The notes: generated by a model not told the origin, from the sequence alone. Counted from the first letter of the stretch, positions 1 through 6,764 are shown. The stretch is 17,287 nucleotides of DNA from UMGS1002 sp050946195 (GCA_050946195.1 JBMNUI010000044.1:1-17287); one strand, 5' to 3'. Made by a program: numbers and translations.

Positions 1-1
1 G

Positions 2-400
2 ATCGCGACGCTGGTCGAGGTGGTGAAAATGGCGGTTAAGATGTTCCCCGACGCCGACGTTGAGATAATCGAAAAGCACCACAACCAGAAGCTCGACGTG
101 CCGAGCGGGACGGCTCTCATGCTGGCCGACACGGTAAAATCTGTGCGCGGCAACTCGGTCTTTCTGGTAGGCCGGCACGAGAACGGCAGGCGTTCGAAGG
201 ATGAAATTGGCATCCATTCGCTGAGGATGGGCGGGGTCGTCGGTGAGCATGAGGTGATAATCTGCACCGGCAGCCAGACCCTCTCGCTAAAGCACACGGC
301 CCACAACCGCGCCCTCTTTGCCGAGGGGGCGCTCACCGCCGCGCGCTTTATCGTCGACAAGGTCCCCGGCCTGTACGCCATACAGGATATGTTCAAATGA
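2..400 (+). CDS. dapB: 4-hydroxy-tetrahydrodipicolinate reductase, C-terminal part (5' end outside window)
   Basis: Reduces 4-hydroxy-2,3,4,5-tetrahydrodipicolinate with NAD(P)H in the diaminopimelate/lysine pathway, in the cytoplasm. The visible 132 residues are open from the first base, so the gene starts upstream of the window. The catalytic block EKHHNQKLDVPSGTAL matches the family signature, with the paired histidines and the lysine used in catalysis and substrate binding. It is followed by the conserved RxGGVVGEHEV segment and the family's usual ending (VPGLYAIQDMF), so the 3' end is intact. TGA lies at 398-400, ten bases before a strong hairpin terminator. It is probably the last gene of its transcription unit. 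Confidence 0.95.
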   Translation: MATLVEVVKMAVKMFPDADVEIIEKHHNQKLDVPSGTALMLADTVKSVRGNSVFLVGRHENGRRSKDEIGIHSLRMGGVVGEHEVIICTGSQTLSLKHTAHNRALFAEGALTAARFIVDKVPGLYAIQDMFK

Positions 401-409
401 CGCAAAATC

Positions 410-443
410 AAAGGGACTCGCGCCATGCGTGAGTCCCTTTTTT
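410..443. terminator. Bidirectional intrinsic terminator between dapB and the superoxide dismutase gene
   Basis: AAAGGGACTC (410-419) pairs perfectly with GAGTCCCTTT (431-440). The stem extends inward by a G-U pair and CGC/GCG to a CAT loop (424-426). A T-run at 438-443 makes it a good rightward terminator for dapB. On the other strand the stem is followed by a T-rich stretch, so it can also stop the leftward dismutase transcript, whose stop codon lies at 442-444. Confidence 0.9.
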
Positions 444-1077
444 ATTTGAAGCATTCCGCATAATTACTGTTCGCCCTGTCCCAGTTAATGACCTGCGACC
501 AGTCGTCTATATAATCCCCGCGCAGGTTGTAGTGCTTGAGGTAATATGCGTGTTCCCATACATCAAGTGTCAGCACCGGACATAGCCCGCGTTTGATACC
601 TATCGGGTTATCCTGATTTTTAGTTGTCATAATCCCCAGACGGCCACGCTCTGACACCAGCCATGCATAGCCCGAGCCGAAAACCGACATGCCGGCCTTT
701 TTCAGCTCATCAAAAAGCCTTGCGACATCCCCGAACTGTTGTTCAATGGCTCGAGCCAGCTCCCCGACCGGCCCCGTGCCGGTCGGCTTTCTCAGAGACT
801 CAAAATAAAGCCTGTGGTTATATACCCCTCCCGCATTATTTTTTATCTCGGTCTTAAGTCCGTACGGCAACCTGCCGGTATCCAAGCTGCATAGCTCCTT
901 GAGCGTCAGCCTCTGCAGGCGCGGGTTTTCGCTGAGCAGCTCATTTAGGTTGTTTATGTAGGTCTGCAGGTGCCTGTCGTGGTGCAGAATCATGGTTTTG
1001 GCGTCAATATAGGGCTCGAGTGCCGAATAGTCATACGGCAGCGGCAGATTTACAAAGGGATAATAACTGTTTTCCAT
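442..1077 (-). CDS. Iron/manganese superoxide dismutase
   Basis: Dismutates superoxide to O2 and H2O2 in the cytoplasm. The protein has 211 residues, near the family norm of about 200. The four metal ligands are visible: H32 (in LHHDRH), H88 (in VYNHRLYF), D172 and H176 (in DVWEHAYY). Gateway Tyr is Y40. The second-sphere pattern, glycine at position 84 and glutamine at 155 (NQDNPI), resembles manganese-type rather than iron-type enzymes, but metal preference cannot be settled from this. The usual FGSGWAW motif reads FGSGYAW. The ATG at 1077 has AGAGGAG at 1084-1090, about six bases upstream, which supports this start. It is divergent from the Rieske flavoprotein gene, suggesting a joint oxygen-defence locus (inference). 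No clear sigma-A promoter is visible in the 129-bp gap. Confidence 0.95.
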   Translation of the reverse strand: MENSYYPFVNLPLPYDYSALEPYIDAKTMILHHDRHLQTYINNLNELLSENPRLQRLTLKELCSLDTGRLPYGLKTEIKNNAGGVYNHRLYFESLRKPTGTGPVGELARAIEQQFGDVARLFDELKKAGMSVFGSGYAWLVSERGRLGIMTTKNQDNPIGIKRGLCPVLTLDVWEHAYYLKHYNLRGDYIDDWSQVINWDRANSNYAECFK

Positions 1078-1206
1078 ATAATGCTCCTCTTCAAATTTAG
1101 TATCATGATATGCCGGCTTTCAAAAATTGTTCTGTGGTGTGGGCTATGTTTAATATCCGTCAAAATGCAAATACTAACCGGAAAGAACACGGAAAGGCAG
1201 ACAGAC

Positions 1207-2517
1207 ATGAAAAATACACTCTGGACCGACACCGCCGCGCTGCCCTCGTTTCCCCGGCTTGAGCGCGACGAGAAAACCGAGGTGCTCATTGTCGGTGGCG
1301 GGATGGCCGGCATACTCTGCGCGCATTTTCTCAGGGCCGCCGGCATAGATTATCTTTTGTGCGAAGCAAACTCCATAGCCTCGGGCACGACTGCCGGCAC
1401 CACCGCCGTAATTTCGGCCCAGCACGGCGCGGTTTACTCGGAGCTTATAAAAAAGTTCGGCACCGAGAAAGCAAAACTGTACCTTGAGGCAAACCTTGAT
1501 GCTCTGCGGGAGTACCGGGACATCTGCTCAACTGTCGACTGTGATTTTGAGGAAAAGCCCTCGTATATCTATTCACGCTTTGACACCTCGCGCATGCAAC
1601 AGGAGGCCGGCGCGATCGTGTCGCTCGGCTTTCCCGCCGAGCTGGTGAACGAAATCCCCCTGCCGATAAAAATTGCCGCGGCGGTAAAGTTTCCGGGGCA
1701 GGCCGAATTCCACCCGCTGAAATTCATCGCCGGCATATGCCCCGGCATGAATATCCGCGAGGGGGCGCAGATTAAAAAAATCGACGGGCTTATTGCCTAC
1801 ACCGCCGAGCATAAAATCAGCGCCAAGAAGATAATTGTCGCCTCGCACTTCCCGATAATGAACACCCACGGCCTGTTTTTTGTCAAGCTCTACCAGAAGC
1901 GCTCGTATGTGATTGCCATCGAGGGCGCGCCGCAATACGACGGGACCTTTGCCGAGGACACGCCCGACGGGCTGTATTTCCGCAATTACAAGGACCTTTT
2001 GATAGTAGGCGGCGGCGACCACAGGACCGGCAAACCCGGCAAATGCTGGGACGACATCCGGCGCTTTATAAAGGAAAGCTACCCGGACGCGCGCGAGCGA
2101 TATGTCTGGGCGGCGCAGGACTGCATGAGCCTTGACAGCGTCCCGTATATCGGGCGCTACAGCCGCTCGCTCGAAAATGTATTTGTCGCCTCGGGATTTA
2201 ACGAGTGGGGGATGACCTCCTCGATGGTCGCCGCAAAAATCCTCTCGGATATGGTCATGGGCAAAGAAAACAAATACGCCGGGGTCTTTGACCCCTCCCG
2301 CAACATGCTCTCGGGACAGCTTTTCGCAAATCTCGGGGTCACTCTGGCCGACTTTGTCATCCCGACGGCCAAGCGCTGCCCGCATCTCGGCTGCGCGCTC
2401 AAATGGAACACAGTCGAGCACACCTGGGACTGCCCCTGCCACGGCTCGCGCTTTGAGGAAAACGGAAAGCTTATCGACAATCCGGCAACCCGCGATTTTG
2501 AGCCGGTAAAAAAATGA
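1207..2517 (+). CDS. FAD-dependent oxidoreductase with C-terminal Rieske [2Fe-2S] domain (YhfW-like)
   Basis: A 436-residue protein with two domains. An N-terminal DAO-type flavoprotein domain carries the dinucleotide-binding motif VLIVGGGMAG (residues 26-35) and a second FAD-contacting region near the end (VPYIGRYS...GFNEWGMTSSM). The C-terminal Rieske domain has C391-P-H393-L-G-C396 and C409-P-C411-H412-G-S, so both cysteine-histidine pairs that bind the 2Fe-2S cluster are present, with the two extra cysteines that can form a disulfide. The same fusion occurs in Bacillus subtilis YhfW, whose function is not established. Substrate is unknown; an electron-transfer or amine/amino-acid oxidation role is inference. 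The frame is open further upstream, but ATG 1207 is chosen because AAAGG (1193-1197) lies nine bases before it and because homology begins here. Confidence 0.9.
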   Translation: MKNTLWTDTAALPSFPRLERDEKTEVLIVGGGMAGILCAHFLRAAGIDYLLCEANSIASGTTAGTTAVISAQHGAVYSELIKKFGTEKAKLYLEANLDALREYRDICSTVDCDFEEKPSYIYSRFDTSRMQQEAGAIVSLGFPAELVNEIPLPIKIAAAVKFPGQAEFHPLKFIAGICPGMNIREGAQIKKIDGLIAYTAEHKISAKKIIVASHFPIMNTHGLFFVKLYQKRSYVIAIEGAPQYDGTFAEDTPDGLYFRNYKDLLIVGGGDHRTGKPGKCWDDIRRFIKESYPDARERYVWAAQDCMSLDSVPYIGRYSRSLENVFVASGFNEWGMTSSMVAAKILSDMVMGKENKYAGVFDPSRNMLSGQLFANLGVTLADFVIPTAKRCPHLGCALKWNTVEHTWDCPCHGSRFEENGKLIDNPATRDFEPVKK

Positions 2518-2526
2518 TGGCAAGTC

Positions 2527-2700
2527 AGCCGGCAGGCTATAACAGCAAAGCGCGGGACACAGGTCCCGCACTACTTAATTGGTGAATAGGTTTAGAAAGT
2601 TTTTGGGAATTATCAAGACCTTTTTAAAAAGGGTCTTGAGCGAGAGTGTAGGGGCGAAGCCCCCGCAAGTAAACCGGAGCCCGGGGGCAGCTCCCGCGAA
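2527..2700 (+). repeat. Dispersed intergenic repeat, copy A (composite hairpins)
   Basis: The gap between the Rieske gene and proC holds GCGGGAC (2552-2558) pairing with GTCCCGC (2563-2569), then an AATAGGTTT...GTTTTTGGGAATT stretch. Next is the hairpin TCAAGACC/GGGTCTTGA (2613-2639) with a T5A5 centre, then GGGGC-GAA-GCCCC (2651-2663) and GGAGC/GCTCC (2676-2694). The order and much of the sequence match copy C at 13993-14133. The left half (AGCAAAGCGCGGGACAC) is nearly identical in the two. It sits between converging genes and may terminate transcription in both directions, although no good T-run follows any stem. Confidence 0.75.
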
Positions 2701-2711
2701 GAAGGTTGACT

Positions 2712-3467
2712 TTAATGCTTGGGAGGCGTAGCTCTTTCCAAAGCCGCCGCAAATGCGGACGACAGCGCACGGCGCAGGTCTTTATCCATTGCATTGAGGC
2801 CGGCTTCGGTCACGCCGCCTTTTGTGGCGACCCGGGCTGCAAGTTCGGCAAAGCCGCCGCCGGCGGCATAAGTGAATATGCGGCGGGTGATTGCCTCGGC
2901 CTCATTCGGTGAGAATCCGAGCTTTTCGCACTCGCCGGCATAGACCTCCATGACCCGCGCCGCAAAGCCGAGTCCGCAGGAGGAGGCGACGGTGAGGCGG
3001 TCGAGATAGTCCTCGTCAAGGCACAAGAGGTCACCGAGCCGCCCGAGAATTGAAAGTATATCGTCAAAATCCCGGCTTTGTGTGTGTCCGATGATATCGG
3101 AGGCGCCGGCAGAGGCCAGTGTAGGCATAATGCGCATAACTGGGCAGCGAAAGACTTCCCGGAGTTCGCCGAGCGGGACTGTTGCCATGCAGCTCACCAC
3201 GCGCCGGCCTCTGGTGTCGAGTACGGAAAGCTCGGAACTCAGCTCGCGGAAAACTTTAGGCTTGATGAGAATAAACACAGCTTCGCAGGACATAAAGAGC
3301 TCGGCTATGCTGCTGCAGACCCGATGCCCCGCCACGCGGGCACGGGTCTGTGCTGCCTCTGAGCTGTCGCAGACAAAAATGTCGCCGGCGGGTATCATGC
3401 CGAGTTTGGCAATGCCGGTGTCAATTGCCGTCGCAAGATTACCATAGCCTAAATAACCGAATTTCAT
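2712..3467 (-). CDS. proC: Pyrroline-5-carboxylate reductase (divergent ProC family)
   Basis: Predicted last step of proline synthesis: reduction of pyrroline-5-carboxylate with NAD(P)H. It has 251 residues, against about 270 for the family. An N-terminal Rossmann segment (FGYLGYGNLATAI, residues 3-15) and the family LIKP motif (67-70) are visible. The C-terminal signature region VATKGGVTEAGLNAMD (213-228) aligns with the usual V-T-S-P-G-G-T-T-x-A-G-L block. Two usually strict motifs deviate: SPGGTT reads TKGGVT, and the SGSGPAY-type turn reads SSCGLGF (162-168). The ATG at 3467 follows the proB stop by 12 bases, so the two are co-transcribed; the nearest SD-like sequence is weak and distant, hinting at translational coupling. 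Context with proB and proA makes ProC the best call; a ProC-like paralogue is possible. Confidence 0.85.
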   Translation of the reverse strand: MKFGYLGYGNLATAIDTGIAKLGMIPAGDIFVCDSSEAAQTRARVAGHRVCSSIAELFMSCEAVFILIKPKVFRELSSELSVLDTRGRRVVSCMATVPLGELREVFRCPVMRIMPTLASAGASDIIGHTQSRDFDDILSILGRLGDLLCLDEDYLDRLTVASSCGLGFAARVMEVYAGECEKLGFSPNEAEAITRRIFTYAAGGGFAELAARVATKGGVTEAGLNAMDKDLRRALSSAFAAALERATPPKH

Positions 3468-3479
3468 GGCTTTTTGGCG

Positions 3480-4283
3480 TTAAGCCCTCTCTCCTTTGTA
3501 TTTTGTTTTCTGAGGCAAAAAGATTGTGCCGACCTGCTTGCCGGCGCAGATGTCGTATAGTATGTCGGGGTTCGACCCGCTTGCAATTATCATCGGTATG
3601 CCGGCGTCGTTTACAATTTTTGCGGCGGTGAGCTTGGCGCGCATTCCGCCGGTACCGCGAGCCCCGCTGCCGCCGGCAAGGCGCTCGAGCGCCTCGTCGA
3701 TTTTATGTACCTCCGGAATTAGGCGGGCGCTGGGGTTGAGCTTGGGGTCGGCGTCAAAAAATCCGTCGACATCCGACAGGTTTATCAGAAGGTCGGCCTC
3801 AACCAGGGTTGCGACATAAGCCGCAAGAATGTCGTTTCCGCCAATTTTGATGCCCTCGTATGAAACCGTGTCGTTTTCATTGACAATCGGAATACTCCGG
3901 CGCTCGAGCAGCAGCCGGAAGGTATTTTGGGCGTTCTCGCACCGCAGCGGTGTCTCGACATCTTCCTTTGTCAGGAGTATCTGCGCGACAATATAGCCGT
4001 AGTCGAGAATGTATTTGTCGTACATGCTGATAAGCTCGCACTGGCCGATTGCAGCCGCCGCCTGCTTTTCGCAGATTGTGTCGGGGCGCTTCGGCAGCCC
4101 CATCTTTACCCAGCCGGCCGATATTGCGCCCGAGGAAACCAAAATCATATTGGCGCCGCTGTTCTCAAGGTCGCAGATGACCCGGCAGAGGTGCTCGATT
4201 TTGCGGATGTTGAGCATGCCGGTGGCGTGTGTCAGGGGCGCGGTCCCTACTTTTACTACGATTATCTTTCCGGTATTGTCCAT
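3480..4283 (-). CDS. proB: Glutamate 5-kinase, short form without PUA domain
   Basis: Phosphorylates glutamate to gamma-glutamyl phosphate, the committed step of proline synthesis. The 267 residues cover only the amino-acid-kinase fold: VVKVGT (9-14), VSSGAISAG (49-57), NENDT (135-139), GGNDILAAYVA (148-158), SDVDG (170-174) and GTGGMRAKLTAA (210-221). The C-terminal PUA domain found in the roughly 367-residue E. coli enzyme is absent. The family FGDND motif reads IGGND. The frame is open to 4412, but ATG 4283 is chosen because GAAAGGA (4291-4297) precedes it by seven bases and homology starts at residue 5. It is first in a proB-proC operon divergent from proA. In E. coli this enzyme is inhibited by proline; whether the short form is cannot be read here. 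Confidence 0.95.
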   Translation of the reverse strand: MDNTGKIIVVKVGTAPLTHATGMLNIRKIEHLCRVICDLENSGANMILVSSGAISAGWVKMGLPKRPDTICEKQAAAAIGQCELISMYDKYILDYGYIVAQILLTKEDVETPLRCENAQNTFRLLLERRSIPIVNENDTVSYEGIKIGGNDILAAYVATLVEADLLINLSDVDGFFDADPKLNPSARLIPEVHKIDEALERLAGGSGARGTGGMRAKLTAAKIVNDAGIPMIIASGSNPDILYDICAGKQVGTIFLPQKTKYKGERA

Positions 4284-4439
4284 TAAAGAATCCTTTCGGT
4301 AACCGTATCCTGTATGGCTTTCGTGTCGCAATCTGCTCCAACCGGAGTACGGTTTTTTGATATTGCGCTTTACTTTTTCAGGATACTGTGATATAATTTT
4401 AATATAACACATAAATACGGCGGATAGTTTTTGTCCGCT
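4284..4439 (-). promoter_or_regulatory. Leader (5' UTR) of proB-proC with several potential stems
   Basis: The predicted start site near 4439 gives an untranslated leader of about 155 bases, long for a biosynthetic gene. On the leftward strand, GCGGA/TCCGC (4438-4434 with 4424-4420) forms near the 5' end. GCGCAAT (4368-4362) can pair with ATTGCG (4332-4327). Inside it, AACCG/CGGTT and CTCC/GGAG (4347-4344 with 4339-4336) are alternatives. CCGTA (4352-4348) can also pair with TACGG (4307-4303), just before the SD. No T-box or known riboswitch core is recognised, and no terminator with a T-run precedes the gene, so regulation is only a possibility. Confidence 0.35.
4369..4397 (+). promoter_or_regulatory. 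Probable sigma-A promoter of proA
   Basis: TTTACT (4369-4374; four of six matches to TTGACA), a 17-base spacer and TATAAT (4392-4397) face proA. It would give a leader of about 117 bases. It lies inside the transcribed leader of the divergent proB operon, so the two transcription units overlap head-to-head and could interfere with each other. Confidence 0.5.
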
Positions 4440-4445
4440 GAGCGT

Positions 4446-4474
4446 ATTATACAGTATTCTATTAAAAAGTGCAA
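4446..4474 (-). promoter_or_regulatory. Sigma-A promoter of proB-proC
   Basis: On the leftward strand TTGCAC (4474-4469) is followed by a 17-base spacer and a perfect TATAAT (4451-4446). The -35 box is weak (TTG only) and the -10 is consensus. It would start transcription near 4439. Confidence 0.7.
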
Positions 4475-4520
4475 GATTTTAAGGTCCAAAACCAAAAAAT
4501 TATAACCGGAGAGAGCTGAC

Positions 4521-5759
4521 ATGACCCGAGAGGAATTGATCAAAGTATGTGCTGCCGCACGCCGGGCGCTGCCCTGCCTTATCGACCCCGACACGCGGGA
4601 GAGGATGCTTTCGGCCATAGCCGACGCTCTTGTGGCAAATAAAGACGAAATACTTGCTGCCAACGCCGTCGACATTCCCCTCGCCAGAGAAAGCGGGATT
4701 TCCGAGGTGATGATCGACCGGCTCAGGCTCACCCCTGAGAGGCTGGAGGACATCGCAAAGGCGGTCAGAGAGGTCGCGGCACTGCCCGACCCGCTGGTAC
4801 CTATTTCCGAGACGGTGCGGCCAAATGGCCTCAAAATCGTCAAGCACCGCGTGCCATTTGGCGTTGTTGCCATGATATATGAGTCAAGGCCGAATGTGAC
4901 GGTCGACGCCGCCGTGATTTGCCTGAAAAGCGGCAACGCGGTTATCCTGCGCGGCGGCCGGGAGGCTTTCAACTCAAACATGGCGCTGGTCAAGATTATC
5001 AGGGACGCCATAACTCCCTTCGGCGCGCGCGACGCGGTAAATCTCATAACCGACACCGACCGGGAAAGCGTAGATGCCCTGCTTTCGCTGCGCGGGCATA
5101 TTGACCTCCTCATTCCGCGGGGCGGTGCTGGACTTATCCGGAAGGTGGTGGACAACGCTAAGGTGCCGGTAATCGAGACAGGAACCGGCAACTGCCATGT
5201 GTATGTCCACTCGAGCGCCAACCTTGATATGGCGCTGAAAATCATCATAAACGCCAAAACCTCGCGCCCGTCGGTCTGCAACGCCGCCGAAACCCTGCTA
5301 TGCGACCGGGATATCGCGCCGGTCTTTCTGCCTATGGCAGCCCGGGCGCTGCGCGAGCGCGGGGTCGAGCTGAGGGGCTGCCCCGAGAGCATGAAATATA
5401 CCCCCGACGCGATCCCCGCGACCGAGGAGGACTATTACACCGAGTTTCTGGACTTTATACTTGCGGTTAAAGTCGTCTCGGGCGCAGATGAGGCGGTGGA
5501 GCACATAAACAAGTACGGCACAATGCACAGCGAGGCGATTGTGGCCGAGGACGAAGCTGCGGTCAGGACTTTTATATCGGGGGTCGACGCCTCGTCAGTC
5601 TACCACAACGCCTCAACCCGCTTTACCGACGGAGGGGTTTTCGGAATGGGGGCGGAAATCGGAATATCGACCCAGAAGCTGCACGTCCGCGGGCCATTTG
5701 CCCTTGAGGGGCTGACTACTATGCAGTACAGAGTCTACGGCAACGGGCAGGTAAGGTAG
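4521..5759 (+). CDS. proA: Glutamate-5-semialdehyde dehydrogenase (gamma-glutamyl phosphate reductase)
   Basis: Reduces gamma-glutamyl phosphate, the unstable ProB product, to glutamate-5-semialdehyde with NADPH. The 412-residue length is typical. It belongs to the aldehyde dehydrogenase superfamily: the N-terminal segment ends in FGVVAMIYESRPNVTVDAA, typical of ProA; the NAD(P)-binding fold carries LKSGNAVILRGGREA; LLIPRGGAGLI and VIETGTGNCHVYV follow. The catalytic cysteine is C253 in RPSVCNAAETLL. The GMGAEIGISTQKLHVRGP block near the C-terminus is intact. ATG 4521 is preceded by GGAGAG about eight bases upstream. The gene stands alone between its promoter and a strong terminator, divergent from proB-proC. 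ProB and ProA usually act as a pair to protect the labile intermediate, so divergent rather than co-operonic coding is mildly unusual. Confidence 0.97.
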   Translation: MTREELIKVCAAARRALPCLIDPDTRERMLSAIADALVANKDEILAANAVDIPLARESGISEVMIDRLRLTPERLEDIAKAVREVAALPDPLVPISETVRPNGLKIVKHRVPFGVVAMIYESRPNVTVDAAVICLKSGNAVILRGGREAFNSNMALVKIIRDAITPFGARDAVNLITDTDRESVDALLSLRGHIDLLIPRGGAGLIRKVVDNAKVPVIETGTGNCHVYVHSSANLDMALKIIINAKTSRPSVCNAAETLLCDRDIAPVFLPMAARALRERGVELRGCPESMKYTPDAIPATEEDYYTEFLDFILAVKVVSGADEAVEHINKYGTMHSEAIVAEDEAAVRTFISGVDASSVYHNASTRFTDGGVFGMGAEIGISTQKLHVRGPFALEGLTTMQYRVYGNGQVR

Positions 5760-5771
5760 CTTCATTCATTG

Positions 5772-5816
5772 AAAAGCGGTACATCCGGGGTGAATGGCAG
5801 GGTGTACCGCTTTTTT
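5772..5816 (+). terminator. Intrinsic terminator of proA
   Basis: AAAAGCGGTACA (5772-5783) pairs perfectly with TGTACCGCTTTT (5803-5814) across a 19-base loop, followed by further T residues (run at 5811-5816). It starts 12 bases after the proA stop codon. Confidence 0.92.
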
Positions 5817-5951
5817 AGCCGCTTGCAAAACTTGTATAAAAAAGTGCTAAAAATGACCTATTCTTTGTTAAAAAGGACGATTTCATTATAGCCGGTGCGG
5901 GTATTCTTTATATATTTATTCAAAATGCCCATATAAAAAGATATAAAAATG

Positions 5952-5970
5952 TGTTATAATATATTATAAC
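5952..5970 (+). promoter_or_regulatory. Extended -10 promoter overlapped by an 18-bp palindrome, upstream of the CarD-family gene
   Basis: TG (5952-5953), one base, then TATAAT (5955-5960) forms an extended -10 element, which can compensate for the lack of a recognisable -35 box. The -10 lies inside a perfect palindrome, GTTATAATATATTATAAC (5953-5970), and a further half-site GTTATA follows at 5975-5980. This could be an operator for a dimeric repressor, or simply an AT-rich promoter that happens to be symmetric. The stretch 5820-5950 upstream is AT-rich and shows no gene. Confidence 0.55.
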
Positions 5971-5974
5971 AAAA

Positions 5975-6131
5975 GTTATATGCAAGGGTTTTCCGGGTGC
6001 CCCGTTCTGTCAGGGGCGGCGCATTTCGAAAGCAGGCGGGCACCCGTGCAGGTACCCGGCAACCGCCAAACAAACCACTCCCGTCTGTTATGGCGGACAA
6101 GTATGACGGGCAATCCGCCCGGAGAGGGAGG
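5975..6131 (+). ncRNA. Candidate structured 5' leader of the CarD-family gene (unclassified)
   Basis: GC-rich leader between the AT-rich promoter and the CarD gene. CGGGTGCCC (5994-6002) pairs perfectly with GGGCACCCG (6038-6046). The same strand can instead pair with GGTACCCGG (6051-6059) over nine pairs including one G-U. Near the 3' end CTCCC (6078-6082) can pair with GGGAG (6126-6130) in the Shine-Dalgarno sequence, with GGCGGA/TCCGCC (6092-6097/6114-6119) stacked inside. The alternative CCCGTC/GACGGG hairpin (6080-6085/6105-6110) excludes that and frees the SD. No open reading frame of convincing composition lies here. It does not match a riboswitch class I know. Confidence 0.5.
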
Positions 6132-6140
6132 TAATATTAC

Positions 6141-6689
6141 ATGGAAAATACAGGAGGGTTAAGGCACGGCATAGGTGATATTGTCGTGTACCGCAACAGC
6201 GGTATCTACAGAATAAACGACATACGGCAGGAAAACTTCTGCGGTATCGGGGAGCGTACATATTATGTAATGCACTCGATATACGAAAACAACTCGATAA
6301 TTTACCTGCCTGTTGACGCCAAGGATTTGAAAATTAAAATCCGCAGGGCCATGCGCCCCGAAGAAATTGACTCCATCGTCGAGACAGCCAAAAATTCGGC
6401 AAACGTCTGGAAGGAAGACGTCAAGGAGCGCGCCGAATGTTTTGACGAGCTGCTCACAAGAGGGAGCCCTGCCGACCTGCTCTGGCTGCTTAGTGTTCTC
6501 ACAGAACATAAAAACGAGATTGAAGGCCAGCGCAGAAGACTGTACGCCAGCGATGCGAGGATTCTTGCAGCCGCCGAGAAGATAGTTGCCGAGGAGTTTT
6601 CGTTTGCACTCGGAGTCGGCCAAGATGAGGCCATGACATATATTTCTGAGCGGATGGAAGACATTCGTACCGAAGGCTGCGGTAAATAG
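6141..6689 (+). CDS. CarD/CdnL-family RNA polymerase-binding transcription regulator
   Basis: CarD-family proteins bind the beta subunit of RNA polymerase and adjust open-complex stability at promoters, often of rRNA and stress genes. This 182-residue protein has the N-terminal Tudor-like RNA polymerase-interacting domain at about residues 8-65 (HGIGDIVVYRNSGIYRINDI..., then YYVMHSIYENNSIIYLPVD), followed by an alpha-helical C-terminal half (about 72-178) that in the family contacts promoter DNA. Length is slightly above the usual 160. ATG 6141 follows GGGAGG (6126-6131) by nine bases. It heads a likely two-gene unit with the Tudor-like/coiled-coil gene downstream, and is preceded by a long structured leader that may regulate translation. 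Family assignment is firm; target promoters are unknown. Confidence 0.88.
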   Translation: MENTGGLRHGIGDIVVYRNSGIYRINDIRQENFCGIGERTYYVMHSIYENNSIIYLPVDAKDLKIKIRRAMRPEEIDSIVETAKNSANVWKEDVKERAECFDELLTRGSPADLLWLLSVLTEHKNEIEGQRRRLYASDARILAAAEKIVAEEFSFALGVGQDEAMTYISERMEDIRTEGCGK

Positions 6690-6736
6690 CTGAATGATTT
6701 GCTCCGGATTTTCATTATATGTTTTAATGTTTTAAA

Positions 6737-6752
6737 ACCGCCCGCGGGCGGT
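6737..6752. repeat. 16-bp perfect palindrome in the intercistronic gap
   Basis: ACCGCCCGCGGGCGGT is self-complementary and lies between the CarD gene and the next gene, just before that gene's SD sequence (GGGGGA, 6755-6760). As RNA it can form a six-pair GC-rich stem with a four-base loop. No T-run follows, so it is not an ordinary terminator; it could trim or stabilise mRNA, or attenuate readthrough. Confidence 0.6.
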
Positions 6753-6764
6753 GTGGGGGATAAG

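Noticed and set aside
1127..1154. TTGTTC-16-TTTAAT as a promoter for the Rieske gene
   Set aside because: Only three of six -35 matches, far weaker than the other promoters in the window; not listed as a feature.
1573..2571. Long antisense open frame (332 codons) opposite the Rieske flavoprotein
   Set aside because: Shadow of a well-supported gene in GC-rich sequence; the composition is not protein-like, there is no SD, and the opposite frame has clear domains.
4370..5392. Antisense open frame (340 codons) opposite proA
   Set aside because: Serine/arginine-rich shadow of proA with no recognisable motif.
6054..6064. ACCCGGCAACC, which resembles a conserved S-box (SAM-I riboswitch) segment
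   Set aside because: The other S-box elements, the four-way junction layout and a terminator are absent, and the downstream gene is not in methionine metabolism.
5980..6162. Possible 60-residue leader peptide before the CarD gene
   Set aside because: Pro/Arg-rich composition from a structured GC-rich leader, no SD, and it overlaps the real CarD start out of frame.
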